Part shown: piece by piece, positions 11,808 to 25,400 of the stretch
Layout of the letters: each line of letters starts with the position of its first letter
Position numbering within the stretch: position 1 is the stretch's first letter
Source of the DNA: Psettodes erumei
Taxonomy: Eukaryota > Chordata > Actinopteri > Pleuronectiformes > Psettodidae
Direction of reading: 5' to 3'
DNA: 64,000 bases
Assembly (NCBI GenBank): GCA_016785225.1
Contig: JAFBJZ010000228.1
Span: forward strand, 1 to 64,000
The notes under the pieces: generated by a model
Database searches by the model: none
The model's input: only the letters and a program-made list of their open reading frames with translations
Told to the model about the DNA's origin: nothing
Program-made: the position numbers and the translations under genes

Positions 11808-13402
11808 TTAGACTTCATGACTTTCATGTTGTACACCGTGTATGTGGGGTTTTGGAAAGACAGGACTCTCATCCCCAATGGGTTCAATCTTCTGTAAAAA
11901 GAAGAAATTAAAGGCATCATACACATACTGTATGGTTATTAAAAAAAACTTACACACTTAAAGATTTCACTGCCTTCACATCTACTCCTACAAAACAGTC
12001 CTCTTAGAAATCTCACTTCAGTCCTTTGCTTGAAGATTTAAACACATTCATGATGGAAAATCCTCCTAAAATATCAATCTGGGTGAGGATCACCGAAAAC
12101 CAAAACAAATAAATCCCCCAGGGGAGAGCTGCATTCAAGCGTTTTTGACATTATGTCTTTTTTATGAAACTTATTCATGCTCTGCATTTTCTTCAGTGTG
12201 GTTTGATATGTTATCATAAAAAGCATAAAATATGAAAAAGATCTGAACTTGAAAATGAAGGTTGAACAAACCTTGTTGTCAGGGACAGGTTTGTTTGCAG
12301 TTCTTATGGACTTGTCCAGAATTTGATCTTCTTTGATATACAAGGGATTATTGACGCTCTCCTGAGGAGGGAAACAAAGGATCACGAGACCAAATACAAA
12401 TAAATCAAAATAGACAACTTCATCTAAAGTGATGTGCCTGACTAAGGGACAAGTATTTTGACAAGGTCACCCTTCAGCATAGCAGCAGAATGTCACCATT
12501 TAGCATGGGACATACAGTATATGCAAATGCCTAGCAAACGGAGGCACAGTTTGAGTAGACAGCTGAGTACAGATGAGCAGTGATTTCTGTTTATTGACCT
12601 TGTTTGTTGGTGCAGAAACAGTGGTGGGCGTCACCATGCTGCTGGAGGTGAGTTGTTCTTCAGCCTCAGCCTCATATGCTGGGTTCTCAAAACATGCCCC
12701 CTCCGCGTCCCCGACAGACACAGACAAACAGGGAACCTGACATCAGACAAACTATAAATAAGTATAAAAAGTCTTGAGAGTTAATCATTGATGAAGTGGT
12801 TTGAATGGAAAATTGTTGCGCTACTGACTTCTTCTGAATTTGTCCTTGTTTCACTGTCTTCTGTTTTTGGTGCATTTTGAGTCACACTGAAAACCATCAA
12901 CACACAAACAGCACATCATTGAGCTGTAACAGACTGCTGTAAATGCCTCAGAATTATATTCTGACAACCAAACAGAAAACATATATACTTCAGTCTGTGT
13001 ATGCTGAAAACAATAAAGTTAGACTCAGTTTCAGCATTTAAGTTATTTGCTCTCAGTCTAATTTTGTAGAAGTAACTGTTGCTTGTCCAAAAAATGTGGA
13101 CATTATTTAGCAAAGAAACATTTGAGATATTAAATTTCTAACAGCAACAACCATTCACTGTATCTTTTCTCTTCTGGCTCCATCTCACCTGAAGCTTGCC
13201 AGGGTGGGGATAGATGGCATATTGGGCATTCTAGGCATACTGGGCATACTGGGCATACTGGGCATACTGGGCATACTGGGCATAGAGGGCATAGAGGGCA
13301 TGTTGTTCTGCAGCCTCTCCAACAGGCTGGACTTCTTGGCAGTATAGACCAGAGTGACTAGAACAGCCATGATCACCACTGTTACCCCAATGGCTATTCC
13401 AA
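11808..13402 (-). other. lrp2: lrp2 exons: membrane helix and cytoplasmic tail
   Basis: Exon 13189-13402 encodes the membrane helix (GIAIGVTVVIMAVLVTLVY), basic stop-transfer residues, a dileucine-like LLERL and then the Met-Pro-Ser repeat. Exon 12599-12736 holds FENPAY, a full FxNPxY endocytosis signal for Dab2/ARH-type adaptors. Exon 12272-12361 holds NNPLY, an NPxY without the preceding Phe. Exon 11808-11891 ends in ESHEV and TAA. The tail is about 150 residues against about 209 in mammals, with fewer proline-rich stretches. Exon 13189-13402 ends in phase 2 while the only evident acceptor of the next exon gives phase 0, so a tiny exon of length 1 mod 3 is probably missing from this model. 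Confidence 0.85.
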
Positions 13403-16400
13403 CTGAGACGGAGGGGCATGACAAAGGAGAGACAGACGGTATGTTTATTAATAATGATAATACGATAAAGTTTTCTGTTCACCAGTGACCTTGAGTGTTG
13501 TAGTGTTATATTTCGGGCTATAAAATCAAACATACTTGAGGATGCGACCACGTCAAATATGTTTGACTGGCAGTATTCTCCCTGCCATTCAGGAGGACAT
13601 CTGTGAACCAAAATACGTACATTAGAATTGTAACACTTCAAAACTGTACTCTGACTTACAGCGCTTGTTAACTGGACTAATTAATTTTTTATCAGTTTGT
13701 AATTACTTCTTTGTGGGATTTTTGGAGTTCATTTTCAACATCAGGTTGTTCAAGACTCAAAGAAAAATCTTACATGCAGAGAGCCTTGTTGTCATCAAAG
13801 TAGCAGGTGCCTCCATTTTGACACTGACATGGTGGTGGCATGGTTGGCGGTGGATCAAACCCTGAAATATTTCATGAGAACAATTCTTTTAATTTGTAAA
13901 ATGTTTTCTGCCCCCCATTAACTACAAACATTATTCAAAGAGACTGGAGAAAAAATAAAAATTCAATGAAATTCAAGATCACAGATTAATTTCAATACAT
14001 TACCAGCATCACACTCTGTGTTACTGCCGGGGATGAAGCTGGTGCCCTCGGGGCAGGCGCAGGTGTAACCTCCCGGTCGAAGCAGACACAGGTGGCTGCA
14101 GGTTCCCTTACATGGATTCTTCACTGCAGAGACAAGGAAAGTGGTTTGGATTCTTCCATTTCTAGCATTTTACTATTAGGTTTAAAGATTAAAAATAATT
14201 TTCTTCTTTGCAGATAACTGTTGGTGCATGAAACAGAAAAAAATGTGTCGTCCAACAATAAAATGACACTGAAAGAGAAAATTCTCAATTTACAAATGTA
14301 AAGCAATCCAGAGTTAAAATCAAAATACAAAAAGGGTGTAATCAGGGTGACATAGGAACATCATTCCATTCAAGACTGACCATGCAGGTTGTGATTGCTT
14401 ACTGGCTATGGAGTTGTATCTCTGCTGCTGGTACACTGAGACCTGGGTCAGCCAGGGCCCAGCAGTCAGCAGCCTGGTCTTGGTTCCACGTCCAAACTTG
14501 TCTTGCCGGAACACCTCGCCTTTCTCCTGAGTGCTCCAGTAAATGTGATCCTCGAATACACTCACGCTGAACGGGTTTCTCACATCTACACAAGGTGCAA
14601 TAAAATGTTGAGATGAACAAAATCCCAAGTGAGAAGCTGAATAGGTGGAAATAAATTTCGCACCAGGAATTTTAGTAATCCTCATTTCATCCACATGTCA
14701 AACACACAGCATTTGAGATCACTTATGAGCACATTTCCCCTCTAAACAGAATATGTACCAAATAATCTAATTCTGTCTCACATTTACAATCTCATCTTTG
14801 GCTTCTTGGAGGACTTTCCTTCCTAATCCTCACCTATGTAGACAGTGACCCTGCGGTCCTCTCCTGAAGGCAGAACAGACTCTATCCGGCTTTCCTTTGA
14901 GTCTGACCAGTAGATTCTGTCCCCGTTGGTGAAGTCGATGGACAGGCCAGTGGGCCAGCCCAGGCCGTCAGCCACTAGGACTTTCCTCTCCTGACCGTCC
15001 AGCCAAGAACACTCGATCTTGGCTGTGTCCCCACGGTCTGCCCAATACAACATCCTACAGAAACACAGTACAGAAATGTGATGTGAGTGATTATACCAGT
15101 AGGTCCTTCATTTAGGCAAAAACATGACAGCAGGAAGAAACTCTGTTATTCCTGCTGTAGATTAAAACTGCACTTCGCTAACAGAATTGGCATGGGAGGA
15201 AAAAAAATATTTTAAAAAATGTCTGCCATATATTACAATTTGTTGTTCAGTAAACCAACAAAAATCGATTCCAAAATAATTCTAAATAAACCAGGGATGT
15301 AATTTGTAGATAAATAATAAATAAATAAACTGTGAATGTAAATCTGTTAAACAGTTAGTTAAATTCAGATTGGTAGCCCTGTCCGTCTTACCCCAGACGC
15401 GGGTTGACGGCCACAGCTGATGGGTGACCTAGTTCAGTCTTGACTAAGTGCTTCCTGTAGCGCCCATCCAGCATGGCCACCTCTAACCTCTTCAAGCTGG
15501 AGTCTGCCCAATAGAGGTTTCTAAAATGAGAAAAAAAAATACAGAACTATTCACATTACATACTTTGACACACGCAAACCTTCTACTTTACCTAAGACAA
15601 TCCTGTTACTGAAAATGTTTTTTTAAATCATTTTTTTATTCTATATTTTAATGCCATCACATTTCATGTAAATGAAAATAACAGATAACAACGCACCACA
15701 GTACTGAAGAATTGTAACCAGATAAGTTCAGTAATGTCTGTGCAAACACACCTGCCCACCCAGTCCACGGCAATGCCATCCGTTCTGGTAATGTACTTGA
15801 TGCCAAGGTCAACAGCAGCACCGATGTTGTTGCTGCCATCATCCACTGAAGGTATGTACGCTCTCTTGATGGCACCAGGCACAGAGTCCTTACTGGCCAC
15901 AGTGAAGTACACCATACCTGAGAAAGCATCAGGAAACAAGATTTAAGATTTGCCTCTGCTGTTTGTAAAGGCACGATCTGGTTGTCATTTGGCTTTCTCT
16001 GCAATTTCTAGTATCAAGCTGTGTGTCGTACTGAATCCAGTGTTGTTGTGGTCCCAGTCATAGTCCATAGACATGATATGCTCCTCTTCTTGGAGGAAGT
16101 CGTGGTAGGCCTCCGTCTGCAGGTTGAATCTCCGGATACGGACGTTCTCTGGTAGAAGCAGCAGGGGAGATGCTCCTGAAGGAAGACAGACATTTACACT
16201 TTACCTGTTTTTAGTATTTTTCTAAATCTTCCATCTACATTGACTTATACATAATAGGAAAAAAACTATTCAGTCTCCCCCTCCCAGCAATTGGGTGGTG
16301 AGATTAAGTAGGCCATCTTTCAACGGCCGTAGACACTATGGGGTTGAAATTTGCTAGTACATCATTAATGAATCGCCAACCGAAGTCCATTGTATCTGCT

Positions 16401-19400
16401 TTTTCCTCTGTATTATTTCCAAGTGAGCTCACTTCCTAGTTCTACTTAGGCTCAGTAAAAATTGTTCTCACCGTCAGCTTCGCACATGTGGCCGTTGCCC
16501 ACTTTCCTGTATCCGGGGGCACACTCACAGTCATAGCCACCTTTAGTGTTCTTACAGATCTGAGGACAGGTGCCGTACACCACACACTCATCAATGTCTG
16601 AAAGAGAAATATAAAACTTCTGTTTATGTTCCCCCTGCTGTTCACATCTGATGGGCATGGTTTCATGGTTTCGCAATCTGATTTTTAACTTGGAATCGTG
16701 ACGTTTTTAGGGATCCTTTGATGATGTGTCCATCTGCTGTTGTGTGCGTACGAGTGAAAGAAAAAGAGGAGTACTCTCAAAGGCCCTAAGACTGTGTGTG
16801 CGTACCCAGGCAGGTGTAGGTACTGTCTGGGTCCACCCTGTATCCGGGTCTGCAGGAGCAGATGAATCCGGTGCCGTTCAGGTTGGTGCACTCGTGCTGG
16901 CATAGCTTCTCCTCACAGTTGCGATCGTGGCCAAAATCTGGAGCCAGACAACACACAGCGCACTCAGATAACTTCAAAACAGGATCTGCCTGAATATTTG
17001 CAGTGTGTGAATTAGTGTTTGGTCATGCTACTCACTGCAGCCTAACTCGTCAGTGCGGTCTCCACAGTTGTCATTGTGGTCGCACACGTACGGCAGGGCC
17101 ACGCAGTGTCCGTTGGTGCATTTAAACTCTTCCAGCGTACAAGGGGGCAGTGTGGGCTCGCGGCCTGAGAGGAACACAATCGGAGTGAGTCATCAACACA
17201 AACATTCAGTGATGGCTGAGTGGGTATTTACCCTGTCTGTGTAAACATAACCGCCTCCGCTAATATGAGATTGAATTCAGAGCTTTCTCTACGGTGACAC
17301 TCTGTAATTACCAATTGTCAAAAAGCAACAAAAGAGAAACTGGGAATGGACTTCACACTAGATTAAACACCCACAAGCATGCACACAGACACACAACTCT
17401 CCACATACTGTATATGTTGACTGACATACTGTATGTGTATATACAGGAATTCTTTCACACAGTCACGTATTCAAATGTAGGCACATACTTATATACACAC
17501 ACACACACACACACACAAACACAACATGCTGTATAATAGCCACTAAATTACTAATTCTGATTAATCAGTGTTGAAGATGTGGAATCAGCTTCCACATCTT
17601 CTCTTCACCGTCTTCACTGCTCGGATGAGTGAGCCAATGTCTGCCTCTGCTCTGAACCTAACTATTTAATCTCCTCTAAAAATAATTTGCTGATTGATGT
17701 TTAAGCCGATTGTGTAACAATTCCATAAAACAGACTACTTCTTCATCTCTTGTATGTTGCGGGCTTTGTGTCCTGTGTAGACACTGATGTCACTTTGGGA
17801 TTTCCCATTTCACTGGCCTTAGAGAGGAAAGTTCAGAAGGCATTAATGTTGCTTGGACTAATCCCTGGTGAGCCCAGAAACTGATTATTAGTGGTGCATT
17901 TGCCGAACCTGAACTTATTACATGGTAAAAACAAAAAAAAACAGTTTTAACTTAAAAAAAAACAAACTTCACTACTGTTTTGCACACAAACTCAAATGTA
18001 CTAGATACAAAATGTTGGTATTTCAGGAGGATTCAAGACAGATTTGGTGAATGAGGATGTTGACACATAGTACCTGTTCTGCAAATTTACGACTTGGATC
18101 AGGTAAGGCATTATAATTCTATTCAAAAATGCCCAGACAAAATAAAGAGAGTGTGTGCGCGAGAATCGTACAGAGTGCTTCTTTCTCATCACTGCCATCT
18201 CCACAGTCATCCTTCTGGTTGCACAGCAGACCAGAGTAGATGCAGTAGCCGTTGGCACAGCGGAACCTGTCCGGCATCTCACAGGGGATGTTCACTGGTC
18301 AAACAAACACAAACATGAGATGATTCTAATCTCCAGGGGGATAAAACATTAAAGAGCACAACTACTACTACTGCTACTGCTATTTCTCTTCTCTCAACAT
18401 CTTAGATGACTTAATTATGAAGAGGATTTAATGGAGGGAAGCAGTTGTGGAGCTGCTTTCCTGCAGATTCTTTGGTCAATTTCAAGAACAATTACCCGTC
18501 TATGTCTGTAACAAATTACAAAAATGAAACCCTCTAACTATTTTCTAAATTCTCAAGGTCCGATGATGAATACAGAAAGGATACCAATACAAACTTTCTA
18601 CAAACAATTAACAAAATCTCACCACATAAACTGAGCTGTTCGTCAGAGCGGTCCCCACAGTCATCATTGCCATCACACACCCAGCTCTGGCTCACACACA
18701 GGTGGTTCTCACATTCAAACTGGCTCTGAGGGCACCAACGCCCCCCTGGGTAACGAGTAGCTGTCAGGTTTTCAGAGAATTTGGTTAATTATTGAAGTCA
18801 ACACTGTTTCCGTTTAATTTTTACCTCAAATGGACATTTTTGGTGGTGTTCAATTTCAGGCTGTTTTCATAATTAAGACTTTACCCTTAAACAATCAAAG
18901 ACTGAGGATATGCACATACACACAATAATAAATTAGTGGTGCACTTAAATGCTGCAGGCAGTTTGCCATTATTTGCCATGTTGTTTGCTTACGACAGCTG
19001 GACTCGTCCGACAAGTCCTGACAGTCAGCCTGGCCATCACATTCCAGAGCAGCAGGGATACAGTGACCAGAGTCACACTGGAAGTAACCTGGACGACACG
19101 TCTTCAACTCTGGAAGAGAGCCAGGACGTTAACATGTGTGTCTTGTTTACCACAAGCTTGCTCACCACATTCACTTGCTCACCACAGTCTCGTTCGTCTG
19201 AGTTGTCCCCGCAATTGTTGTCATGGTCACACACCCAGTTTCCAGGGATGCACTGCCCGTTGTCGCATCGAAACTCACTTTCAGAGCAAGGTCTAGGCTC
19301 TATACAGACAGATATATCTTCAGATTAAGATCAGAATAAGGTGTTGCTGTTTACCCACAGACACACACTGGTTTTTTTTTGCAACTCTTCATATTCATAT

Positions 19401-22400
19401 TCCTAACACAAATTACAGGGCAAACTTTTGTAACTCTGGAGGTGATCTACGCTTGCTGGTTTTGAAAAGGTGGTGAAATGAAAGAAGTGGTGAAAAAAGT
19501 CAAACTCAACGGCAGTTCCTCTCATCTGAGCCGTCCCCACAGTCGTTCTGGCCATCACACTGCCAGCGAATGGGAACGCAGAGGTGGTTGTCACAGCGGA
19601 AATCACCCAGAGGATCACAGGTCACCTCCTCTGTTCAGGAGGACAAAGTCAGAGTTAGATGGATTAAAAGGTTGATTCATCGTTTGGTCATATTTGAGAT
19701 TTTAAAGACTCACTTATCAAGTCTGAAATGAGATAAATCTCCATAAAAGAGATTTTTATGTATTTGCCTTCAGTCTCAGTGCATTTTCAGCTTTCTCTTG
19801 CTTTATCCAATGCTGTATGACAGCACAAAGCTCATCTAAAAGGTAACATCTCTGATCATAACACCTTAAGGATTTCAAAGAAACATCTAGATCACTTTTT
19901 TCCCCCTTTTTGCTAATTTGATACTTGTCCTCCATTAGATTTAACACAGACACACAGACTAGTGCAGTCTTCATTACAGCCCTGCCTTCAAATCTGCCAA
20001 CCCATGAGCACTGACCACAGCCTTGCTCGTCACTGTTGTCAATGCAGTCATTGGTGCCGTCGCATCGGGCCCACAGAGGAACGCAGCGGTAGTTTGTCTT
20101 GCAGGAGAACTCAGTGTCCGGGTCACACTTATAGTCAGGACCCACTGGACGGAGAAAGAGATAGAGCGACATAAGGAAAGAGGTTACACAGTGAGGGAGA
20201 AAAACAAAACTTCAAGGGGTTATAAGAAAACATGAGATAATAATATTTACAAGAATAAAAATTCTGGTTCCTCGTGGGACATGGCTGCATCTATACTGAA
20301 TATATATTATTGAAAAACAGTTGCAAGTGAAAAAACTGTCAGCTCTCTTTCCCACGGTCCACTGCTATCATCAATTGCAGCACTGCCTTTCTTTTTAATG
20401 CTCATTGTGGACACAAGTCAAACAAGACATCATACCTCTCTCTGGGCTCATGTTGAATCATCAGGTAAACAATAGATTGTCTTTTTCACGGCTTTAATTA
20501 ACTTAAACTGCCATCTCAAACTTTCCCACTTACTGCAGGTTTCATATGGTTCATCAGAACCGTCTCCACAGTCGTCCTGGGCGTCACACACGTAGCTCGA
20601 TGGCAGGCAGCGCCCGTTGGCACACTGGAACTGTCCTGGTTGGCAGGTCCTCTGGGCACAAGTCTCTGGATCCTCATCACTGCCGTCAGAACAGTCATCT
20701 ATACCATCGCAGTGCCAGGACACAGGGATGCACTTCTTGTTTTTACACTGGAACTGGTTTGTCTGGCATCGGTAGTCACCTGCAAGGACAGGCAGCAGTT
20801 TGGCTAGTTTTTGAAAAGAACATTTTGACTTCTGAAATTATGCCGGGCCAAGGCTTGAATTATAACCAGTAAATGTAGTATTCATCAGAAAATCTTATTC
20901 TGTAATTTGACAATGAATTTTGAGTTCCTGTTGAATCACTTTCATTTCAGCTTTTTTATGACAGCTTCGACACTAAAAGGTAAAAAAAAAAAGAAAAGAA
21001 AAGAAAAAGTCGATAATCATACTGCAGAGAGCAGCATCTTCGTCCGAGCTGTCAGGGCAGTCCGAGTCGCCGTTACAGATGAAGCCAGGGTAGGTGCAGT
21101 TGCCGTCTCGACATTGGAATTGGCCAATGGGGCAGTAACGGGGAGGACAGGTCTGAGGTTCATCTGAGCCGTCACCGCAATCTGACTGGCCGTCACACTT
21201 CCACCATATGGGAACACACCTTAAAACAACAAAAGCGGGTTTTAATTCACATAAATATTTTTTCATAATTTACATTCTATGTCACAATATTTACATCTTA
21301 AAATTTACATTCACAACCATTTGTCTTTATTCAGTTTTTAATTTGGAACATACTCCTAACAGACTCCAAAATGAGAACGGCAAGGATTTTTACATGAAAC
21401 TGACCTCTCATTGTCCCCACAACGGAACTGGGTGCTTGAGCAGTCAGCAACGCATTGGATCTTGAAGCCCACAGAGATTCCAATGAAGTGGTCAGGGCAG
21501 TGGCAGGAAGCTTGCTGCCCACCAGGTGCGATCAGACACAGATGACTGCAGGTCAGATGATGGGAGGAGCAGGGGTTTTCACCTGGAAAATAAGATTAAA
21601 TTATAATTAAAAGAAGTAGAGTACAAGTAGAGTCTACTGCCACAGTAAGAATATTAACATAGACAGTTGTAATTTTATATACTTCGAGGCTGCCTGTAGG
21701 GGTGGTACACGTGGATGTCATAGGGCCGATGTGTGTTGTTCCCCATGACCGTGCGCTGCTCCCCAGTGTACTTGTGGGCCTTCTCCACAGTGTGTGTGTT
21801 CCAGTCCGTCCAGTAGACCCAGTCCTCAAACAGGGAAACAGCGAAGACATGAGGAAGAGTACCAGCAATGGCCCGGTGTCGGTTCTGGCCGTCCATGTCT
21901 GCAAAGCTGAGGGTTGATACAGTGAAGGGTCAGTATGTATTGTAGGCTTTTTACGGAGAAATGTAGGCTTCAGCAATTCAAAGCTTTATTGAGGCACACT
22001 TCATATGCACTCATTAACTCACTCCAAGAAGTTAAGGTGGGAATCAGCAAAGAAGATCTTGTTGGTGGTGTAGTCTATGGTCAGAGCATTAGGCCACTCC
22101 AGCTTAGTTGTGATGATGGCACTGACATTACTCCCATCCATGCCAACCCTACCAATAAATGCTGCATCACCCCAGTCGGTCCAGTACAGCCATCTGAGAA
22201 AAAAGAAGCAAAGGAAGAGAGCAAAGAGAGGGGACAAGAAAAATTTCACACAGATAATTAAAGAGCAAACTGTCACCAATATTTATCATTAGAAAGCTTG
22301 CAACTCCAAACAGATAGCAATACGTACCTAATATTGTTTTTTTGCCGCTATTTATTACCTACTATTTTTTACTTTTTACATTTATTATCTATTACACACA

Positions 22401-25400
22401 TTATTCCTGTCTCTAACTGGATGAGCATGGGCAGCATGAGATTACATAGTTATTTCCAGTGCAACAATTAAGTCTGACATAAACATGTAGTTTTGGTGTC
22501 AAGTTGTAGGCCTAGAGCTTTATACTTTCTTGTGTGTGCAAGGGTATGAATGTGTGTTGGTACCCATATTTAGGGTTGACAGCTACAGCAGAAGGCCGGC
22601 TGATGATGAAAGTGGTATTTCCATCTGTGAACGCCCCTGACAGTAGCCTCTTCTGGTAGCGCCCATCCAGCTCCATCACATGAACTGAGCCGTAATAACC
22701 ATCCACCCAGTACAACTTCCTGCAGCAGACACAAGAAGTTTCTATTAACGTCCCTGCAGCCTTGTTTTGGTCAGCCATTTATCAGCAAGAACTTCTATAA
22801 CAGTGATGTTCCTCCCACTTCACACACCTGCCCACCCAGTCCAGCGCGAGACCCTCAGCTCCTCTTATGTCGCTGTCCAGAAGTGTCTCCCTGTCAGTTC
22901 CATCAAAACGCATCCTCTCAATCTTTCCTGCCCCTGCATCCAGCCAATAAAGCCTTTTCTCATAGTGATCAAAATCTAAAGCCACCACATTGGATAGCCC
23001 CTGCAGGACTATACTCAAATGTGACCCATCAGTGGTCAAATTGCGGATGTAGTAGCGATTGCTATACAGCAGGTATGGGGCAATGCCGCTGTTTTGACGA
23101 CAGGTGCGCCTGTCCGCCTCACGGATATACCCCGGGGCACATTTGCAGTGGTACGAGCCAGCAGTGTTCTCGCAGATCTGGCTACAGACGGCAGGTGTGC
23201 TAACACACTCGTTGAGGTCCTCACAAGCTTTGCCATCTGGCATGAGCTGGTAGCCAGGGTGGCACGAGCAGTAGTAACCAGTGAGGGTGTCCGTGCAGAG
23301 CTGGGCACACTGGTGAACCGAAGGGTTGCGGCACTCATTGATTCCTAAATGTGAGGTATAAGGAAGTAGAGAAAAACTGTAGTTGTTGATACCCTTAAGT
23401 AACAGAACATATATTTTCTACATCAAAATATATATTTTAACACTGTAGAACTTTGTTATTGGTGCTGTTGACTGAAATTCCAATATGGTGAATAATGTGA
23501 ATAATATTATCAAAATGTATACTGATTTGGAAGAAACCTTTTTACCTCTCTCCACTGAACTCAAACAATACAACTTGAGAGATTCTGTTCTTCCTCTTGA
23601 CTCACATTCATTTACATCAATAAACAACTTTACATGTCTGTGTGTCTCTTACCACAGCCTTTTTCATCGCTGTCGTCACGGCAGTCCTTCTGTCCGTTGC
23701 ACACCTTGTTGATGTCAATACACTCGCCCGACTTGCACATGTACTGCTGGGGAGCACAGGTGGGCTGGGGCGTAGTGCATAGGCTGTCCGCCTCATCTGT
23801 GCCGTCCATACAGTCACTCTCCCCATCACAGGTGAAGGAGGCGGAGATGCAGGCTCCATTACCGCAGGTGAACTGGTTGCTGTCGCATGTGTCGTAGGTA
23901 CAGCCCAACTCATCGCTGCCGTCCCCGCAGTCGTTCACACGGTCACAGCTGGAGAGGAGGGGTAATTCATTACACAGTGTCAAGAGAATTAGTTTCCAGG
24001 ATGAAAAAGATAATTATACTTTTTCTCATGCACACACAAGTCCTACTTACTGATAGGGGAGAAGGATGCAAAGTCCATTGGAACAGGCAAACTCGTTCAT
24101 ATAGCAGGTGCGATTGGGGCAGTTCTGGAGCTCATCAGCTGCATTGGCGCAGTCTTTCTCCCCATCGCACACAAAGCGTAATGGCACACAGCGTGGGTGG
24201 CCGGGGTACCAGGTTGGGCAGGTGAACTGGCTAGAACTACAGGTACGCTGTCCTGCAAGGGACAGAGAGAGAACGAGATCATTAAGCAAGAAGATTTCAA
24301 GAGCACACAAGATTTAAAAAAACTCAAATTAGCTCAGCTGGAGTGTATTTTCTTGTCTCATATAAAAAAACAAGTGGATTACTAGCATTACCCTCACATA
24401 CAGTAATAAATTATTATCTCACCACACTCTAATTCAGGGGCCTCATCACTGTTGTCCCAGCAGTCATTGTTTCCATCGCAGACCATTGACTGGGGAACAC
24501 AGTTTCCATTGGTACAAGTGAACTGGCTGGGGCTGCAGGTCTTGACCTGATCCTCTGCACAGGAAGAGAAAAAGAGAAAGAATTTTCAAGTGGAAGTAAG
24601 TAATCTACTTTAATCAAATTCCACTAATCAGCAACAAAAAGCAAAAAAGTAGTAGTTGAACGTAACTTTTAACTGTCGGCTAAAAGCCAGAAATATCACA
24701 TGAAACTGAAGAGAACTGACCACAGGAAAGAGGTTCATCTGTCCCATCACTGCAGTCTCTGATGGAGTCACACACCCAAGAGTTAGGGATACACTTCCCT
24801 CCATCGCAGCGGAACTGCTCCGGAGAACATGTGCGACCCGCTGGATATTCACATAATGTCATATATTATATGTATATCATATGTATCCACACATATTTCT
24901 AGAGACAAATACTGAGTGTTCAAATTACCACAGAAGAGAGGATTCTCATCACTGTTGTCTCCACAGTTGTTGTAGCCATCACACAGATTTTCGGGATAAA
25001 TGCAGATGTTGGTGCTGTCACACTTGACCTGGCCAGTAGGACAAGTCCTGTCAGCTGGAGAGGGAGAGGAAAAAGAGATGGTTACTCATTCAAAGAAAAG
25101 TTTCCAAAATCAAGTAACGATTGACTTCATGTCAGGAGGACTTTTAATCCATTGTTCCAATCTTGCTGTTGCAACATACCATTGTACGGGAAAAAATGTA
25201 TGTTCCGCCAAAATCAGTCTCTGTTTATCAATCAGTCCCTTGACCAACCATAGCTTTACTCACGGCAGTTGATTTCATCAGAGGTGGCGTTGTCTCTGCA
25301 GTCATTGTGGCCATCACAGACAAAGGTAGCACTGATACAGCGTCCATTGGCACAGGTGAACTCGGTCGATGGGTTACAGGTGGGGAAGGGGCAGCCCTTT

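Noticed and set aside
19183..19299. Possible one-base frameshift in lrp2 A repeat 32
   Set aside because: A first count gave an extra base, but recounting over the line break at 19260/19261 showed a 117-bp exon in frame with all six cysteines.
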